DNA of 64,000 bases, taken from NCBI RefSeq assembly GCF_027887165.1, contig NC_077228.1:179420499-179484498 (forward strand). Direction: 5' to 3'. The notes under the pieces are model-generated. The model had not been told where the DNA came from. It did no database searches and saw only the letters and a list, made by a program, of their open reading frames with translations. Positions 34,747 to 64,000 of the stretch are shown here, in pieces; position 1 is the first letter of the stretch; every line of letters starts with the position of its first letter. Origin of the DNA: Monodelphis domestica. Lineage: Eukaryota > Chordata > Mammalia > Didelphimorphia > Didelphidae. The translations under genes were made by a program, and so were the position numbers.

Positions 34747-34752
34747 AATAAA
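34747..34752 (+). terminator. PTRH2: PTRH2 poly(A) signal, proximal
   Basis: AATAAA 63 bp after the stop codon in CAATAAAAGAC, followed by a T-rich stretch. A second AATAAA is at 34805-34810. Confidence 0.75.
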
Positions 34753-34804
34753 AGACAACCAACCTGTTCTCTTAGTTTTTTAACTTCAGTGTTCTTGGGA
34801 TAAT

Positions 34805-34810
34805 AATAAA
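34805..34810 (+). terminator. PTRH2: PTRH2 poly(A) signal, distal
   Basis: AATAAA followed by GTTTGTTCTGGTTTT, a GU/U-rich downstream element typical of a used cleavage site. It is therefore at least as likely as the proximal signal. Confidence 0.7.
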
Positions 34811-35922
34811 GTTTGTTCTGGTTTTCACACCACTTTCCTCTTTTTTTCCCGATGATAAATACATGTCATTTGATGTAATAGGCTAATTAATACCTTACCT
34901 CACTCATGTAGGACTGACCTATTGCTAAGTATCTAGGCATAAAAACTGTTCATTTTTGACCCTTTGATGCTACAACAGTGACAAAACAGCATTTCCCCAT
35001 GTCAAAAGTGTGCCTCACCTGAGACATGTTTAAGTTCTTTATGTTCTCTCTTCAAGACCTATGGCAATATTTAGTGTGGCAGATATCTAGGGAATGCTTC
35101 AACTAGCATCTTAAAAAGAAGTTATTTACCTTCGGTCTATTTCATAAATAGCTGCAGAGATAGGACACGGTGGGGTGGGGGTGGGTGTTAAGGTGAGAAT
35201 GATGCCACATTAGCAACTGTCTCTAAACTGACTGTTTATGTAAGACTTCAAAGTGATGCAACATTATGTAATGAATACTAGCTCCATTCAATCTTATATT
35301 CTTTAGCCTTTTTTGGAAGCTTTTGTCATCTAACAGCCATCTAACAGGCAGACATACAATGCAGAAAGGATCGATATTGAACTATAGCACTTGGGCTCAA
35401 ATCCCAACTTATGTTAATGTGTTTTTGGATGTCTTGTGAGCCTCTGGCAGTTTTGTCATTTGTAAAATGAGGAAGCTGAATTTAATCTAGTATCCATTTT
35501 AACTCCATATTACAATTCTTAGCCAGCTGACCCTCAAATCAGAACTGTTTCCCCAAGATGACCTAAACTATTCCAAATAGCGACAGTGAAAGAATGTCTA
35601 TGACCTATTGAACTTCCTGAACTTCATGGTTTCAACTATGATACGATAATTTTTTTAAAAGCAATTCTGTTTAGATTGTGGGTGATGGTACTATTTCTTA
35701 TAAAACCTACCTCTTCTATTTTGTTCATCTAGCATCACCTTTTAAAATTTTAGATTCAAATGGTACAGAATTTGGAGAACTTTTGAAGTTTATTGGTGTC
35801 TGTTGAATATTTCCTAAGCTTAAGTTGGTGGAAACCCCTAAATTAAGTTCACATTCCATAGTGCTTTTAAAGGTTTGCAACACTGTCCTGTGAGCTTGGG
35901 TATGTCTTACTTTAGTTTTGTA

Positions 35923-36012
35923 TGATCCTGGGCAAGTCATTTAACCACATTGCCTAGCCCTTGCCCTTCAGTCTTAAGAATTAAGACAAAATATGGGTTT
36001 GAAAAAAAACAA
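35923..36012 (+). mobile_element. CORE-SINE 3' fragment
   Basis: TGATCCTGGGCAAGTCATTTAACC, ATTGCCTAGCCC, then GGGTTTGAAAAAAAA. Confidence 0.7.
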
Positions 36013-36277
36013 TGAGATCACCCATGTTATACAGTCAGAACTTATTTTATCGGACCTCACTTAAAGCTCCATACTTCCAAAAGAAGCTATCTTTTGGCCA
36101 GAGATAACTATAATACTATTCAAATTCTTGAAATTTTCTGCAAACAGGGTAAAGAAAGCCATTTGCAAAACATTTCAAGCATGTTTTTCAGTTCACAAAT
36201 AGCCATTTTGACCAAACCTGTTCAGAAAGAACAGTGGAGATATATGTAGATTTTTTAAAAAACTAAAGATAGAATAC

Positions 36278-36824
36278 TGTGAATTTTAAAATCTCCATCT
36301 TGGTCTAGCACCCCAAAATTGTGCACACACACACTACACTGGCATGTGCTAGTCAATGACAAATCAGAAATAACTAACTGCCCACCTGGGCTGTCCTAAG
36401 CCAAGCCTGAGCCACCATTGGCACTTGTGAGGCACAGGAAGTGACGGAGAAAGCAGCCTCTGGAATTCACTCACTTCCTGTGGAGAGGGCTAGACCCCAG
36501 TTCCTGCTAGAAGCTTGAGCAAGGTGAAGGCCTGCAGACAGCTTCCCTTCAGATCAGTCACGGTCATGTGAGTCAAGGACTGTTTCCTTCTCTACCTTGG
36601 CCCCTTTGGGCCTAACTCCCTCTGGCTCCCAGCCAGAGGTTGAGTAAACCCTTTCCCTTTTCTCTTCTCTCCCTTTTTCTTACTCCCATTGTGATGTGAT
36701 TAAACCTCCATAAACTCCATTCTGACCTGAGTGTTTCATTTTAGGAATTTCATAAGTAAATTCCTTGGCAGCCATAGTCTTAATATTATAACAATCTTAA
36801 AGGGTGAAAATTTTCACTATAACA
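36278..36824 (+). mobile_element. Solo LTR with ATAC target-site duplication
   Basis: The element runs from TGTGAATTTTAAAATCTC to TTCACTATAACA, 547 bp, flanked by ATAC (36274-36277, 36825-36828). The 3' part (GATTAAACCTCCATAAACTCC, TGAGTGTTTCATTTTAGGAA) resembles the R/U5 of the family A LTRs. It lies between the convergent 3' ends of PTRH2 and CLTC. Confidence 0.75.
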
Positions 36825-37454
36825 ATACCCAGCTATAGATCAGAAATGCCACGATTCTCTGTTATTTCATGTAATTCACAATGCTTAGCTAACTAATCTT
36901 AACATAGGGGTTTTGTTTTTAACTAGTTAGAGGAAACCCAGGGTGTTTCCCCAAATCTTGTGTAGCTAAACCTAATGCTGGAGGTGTGGGAAAGTAGCAT
37001 GGCCATATAGACAGAGGGCTTGTCTTGGAGTCAGGAATAATTAGAGTTCAAGTCCTGCCTTAGGTGTATAGCCTTAGACAAGTCATTTAAGTATAAATTT
37101 TAAAAGGAGTTGCTAATCAGCACTAATGGAGGGACTTTTTACACCAGGAGTTTCTCACCAATAAAATCAGGTCTGCACCAAGAAGGTATATGATGTCTAT
37201 AATAAAATATTTTCATTTTCTACCTAAGTTTGGCCTTTCCCCCCTGCCACCACAGTTGCTTTGCTCTTACTGCTTTAGCAGAGACCCAAATTAAAAGCAG
37301 TCTCCCACCACAGTTGAAAATGAATGCCTAAAACAACTTTTACCTGCACTATCCAAATAAATAGATCTCCCTTGGATGGGAATATAATATAGATTTAAAG
37401 CCATAGTACACTTGCTACAACATTCCTGGGAAAGTCTACCTGGTGGAAAGAATA

Positions 37455-37548
37455 ACTGTGTTAATAGGCAAGTCTTAACCCAGATTGCTTAGCCCTTACT
37501 GCTCTTCTGTCTTAGAATTGATTCTAAGGCAGAAGGTTTTTAAAAAAT
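37455..37548 (+). mobile_element. CORE-SINE 3' fragment
   Basis: GGCAAGTCTTAACCCAGATTGC, TAGCCCTTACTGCTCTTCTG, AAGGCAGAAGGTTTTTAAAA. Confidence 0.65.
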
Positions 37549-38219
37549 TAAAAAAGAGGATAGAGAAAGAAGTCTTTTTTCAGTCTTTATACTTTCCATG
37601 TTAGGTATATGAAGATGATAACCTTGCCATACTCAAGAAAATAAAACAATAAGATCTTAACACAGCAATACTGAGAATAAAAACTAGAACTATAACTAGT
37701 TTGCTTTAACACCATTAGGCTCTTCTCATATTGATTAGGCTAAATATATAACAGGGAAAAAAAGGTGCCTGTTATTCCTAGCAATTTTTCCTCGAAGTAT
37801 TTCAGAAAGTGACTTTTCTAAGTACTTTTATCCCTATAGGCAAATCTATACCCATGTTGAAAACAACAAAAAATATCACCTGCTAACTAATATTCCTATA
37901 AAGATGAGATAACCTAATTATTTTTATTCAAAGGCCTTGCCTTTCTTATACTTTCTTATGACTTAGGTCTTTACCAAAGGCTAAAGAAGTTGGCAATTAA
38001 AGAATGAAACAAGCTGACTTAAGTTATTTTGCATGCTCAATAAGTTTTTAATAATTTATAATGGATGAAGAACTGCTACAAAATGTAGCATTTTGATGTT
38101 TTAAAAAGGTGATTTATCCTTATTTGGGGTGACCTGGTAGATACAGGTGGTAGGGGATACAGAGTACTAACTGCATGTTCAAACAGGATAAAAAGTTTCA
38201 AGAGTCAAACATTTAAGTT

Positions 38220-39514
38220 TTTATTTCAAGCTAATATTAAGGCAATTTAACATACCTAAACATGATCTGTTAGTTTAACTGAAATACTTGGATACAAACC
38301 TAAAGTATCACTCAGTTAAAAATACTGGAGATTGCTGAAATGTAGTCAAATTTACATTGCTTGGTTCCTTTATTGTATGGTACCTTAACTACAGGAATAC
38401 ACATTGTAGAATGCATAATGTTGCATTATTTGACACTGTCTCAATCTTTATTCCTCCCTCTCCATTAAGATACCCTGTTACTATCTCAGTTTCTGCCCAG
38501 TGTGAAACCCTGCCAAATCTGTTGATCTGGCTTATGTTAAAGTTAGGAAAATACATAATTAAAACTGCCATTATACAGGATATGTCCACAGTCCAGTAAT
38601 TTATTTTAAATTTGAGTAATTTCAAATTGCACAACCAAAACTGAACAGCAATATTTTGTTTGAATTCTCTCTTCTGTACACTCAGTGATCTAAAACACCA
38701 CAATATCCAACATACACAAACCTCAGGGAAGGGTTAGTAAATACACATGGATTGGAATCATGGTGCTCTTTGTTCCTGAATGGAATGGTCCCACAAAAAA
38801 AGCACAGGATACAGCACAACATAAGGGCATCTGTTACATGTGGAGTGAGCAAAACACACTAGCATTTCTATATGTGTAACTTTAAACCTGCATAGGTTAG
38901 AGGGCCTTTGAATATGCTCATTTTAAAATATCAGGCAAAGTTGTCTGTATGCATTTTAAAGTAATTTGAAGAGCTATGCGATCCAACCAGTGTAGGAGAT
39001 GCTGATTAGTGTTGTCTTTGTTGTCACTGGCAGTCCTGAATGGTCAAATACCCATTTTTGCTTTAGCTTTTCTTTGAATATACAAGACAAATGCATTTAG
39101 ACAGTACATATTTTAAGCTGCTTGCATACATTGAATTTAAGAGATTTGATATTAGAGTTTGTTTCTGTTTTTTTTTTTTATAAACACTACAGAGTGCAAA
39201 TCAGGTTCTTCACAACAGACTGAATGTTAAGCAGTTCTGTAAAGGAGGAGGGGGAGGAAAAAAGCCCACATAAACAAACATTTAAACTATTCCCCTTTGA
39301 AAATAAATTCTAAGATGATGTGGAATGTGAAATAAAGGTTCAAACATAGGTGATCCAAGTTTGCTCTAGGAAAAAAAAAGTCCTTCATGAAACAAAGGTT
39401 ACAAGAACACGAAGCAAAACTCTGTTGCTTTTTTCCCTGTTATGAACTGAGAGGTGGGTAGGGACAGTGGAGTTTCAGTAAGAAGACAGCCAGCTCCAGG
39501 ATCCGTTTTCCACC
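38220..39514 (-). other. CLTC: CLTC 3' untranslated region (approximate)
   Basis: Sequence after the stop codon has no repeats I recognise for about 1.3 kb. Possible AATAAA signals on the minus strand are at 38600-38605, 38447-38452 and 38220-38225. Which is used, and whether a longer UTR exists, cannot be decided from sequence. Confidence 0.5.

Positions 39515-64000
<24,486 letters not shown>

Overview
The window reads as nuclear DNA of a marsupial mammal. It has long introns with GT-AG splice sites, two recognisable vertebrate genes, and many tRNA-derived CORE-SINE copies of the marsupial WSINE1/MAR1/Mon1 type (conserved tract gtgacttgcccagggtcaca). Marsupial-style L1 tails, LTRs and old MIR and L2/L3 fragments are also present. 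I cannot fix the species.

Layout. (1) 1-22.2 kb: no coding exon found, mostly nested transposons (CORE-SINEs, L1 3' ends, solo LTRs), ending in a diverged tandem duplication at 21.49-22.19 kb. By known human synteny this is probably intron 1 of VMP1 (minus strand), but no VMP1 coding exon is seen. (2) 22.2-25.2 kb: promoter district with a GC-rich, CpG-dense block at 22.37-22.88 kb flanked by a polypyrimidine tract, and a second block at 24.6-25.2 kb with a TCTCGCGAGA palindrome, a CCAAT motif and a splice donor for PTRH2 exon 1. (3) 25.2-34.1 kb: PTRH2 intron with L2/L3 reverse-transcriptase fragments and LTR remnants. (4) 34.1-34.8 kb: the single coding exon of PTRH2 (plus strand), followed by poly(A) signals. 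(5) 34.8-39.5 kb: the convergent intergenic/3'UTR interval, holding a solo LTR with target-site duplication. (6) 39.5-64 kb: the 3' two-thirds of CLTC (clathrin heavy chain) on the minus strand, as 20 constitutive coding exons for about the last 1,024 residues, plus a 21-nt cassette microexon.

The order CLTC / PTRH2 / (VMP1) matches the human 17q23 arrangement in inverted orientation. The genes do not form a pathway: CLTC builds vesicle coats, and PTRH2 is a mitochondrial peptidyl-tRNA hydrolase linked to apoptosis and anoikis.

I did not find a wholly new system. The items most worth a second look are the CLTC microexon with RBFOX- and MBNL-type motifs just downstream, a near full-length antisense 7SL RNA pseudogene in a CLTC intron, the changed PTRH2 translation start, the two candidate VMP1 promoters, and the 360-bp tandem duplication beside the CpG block.
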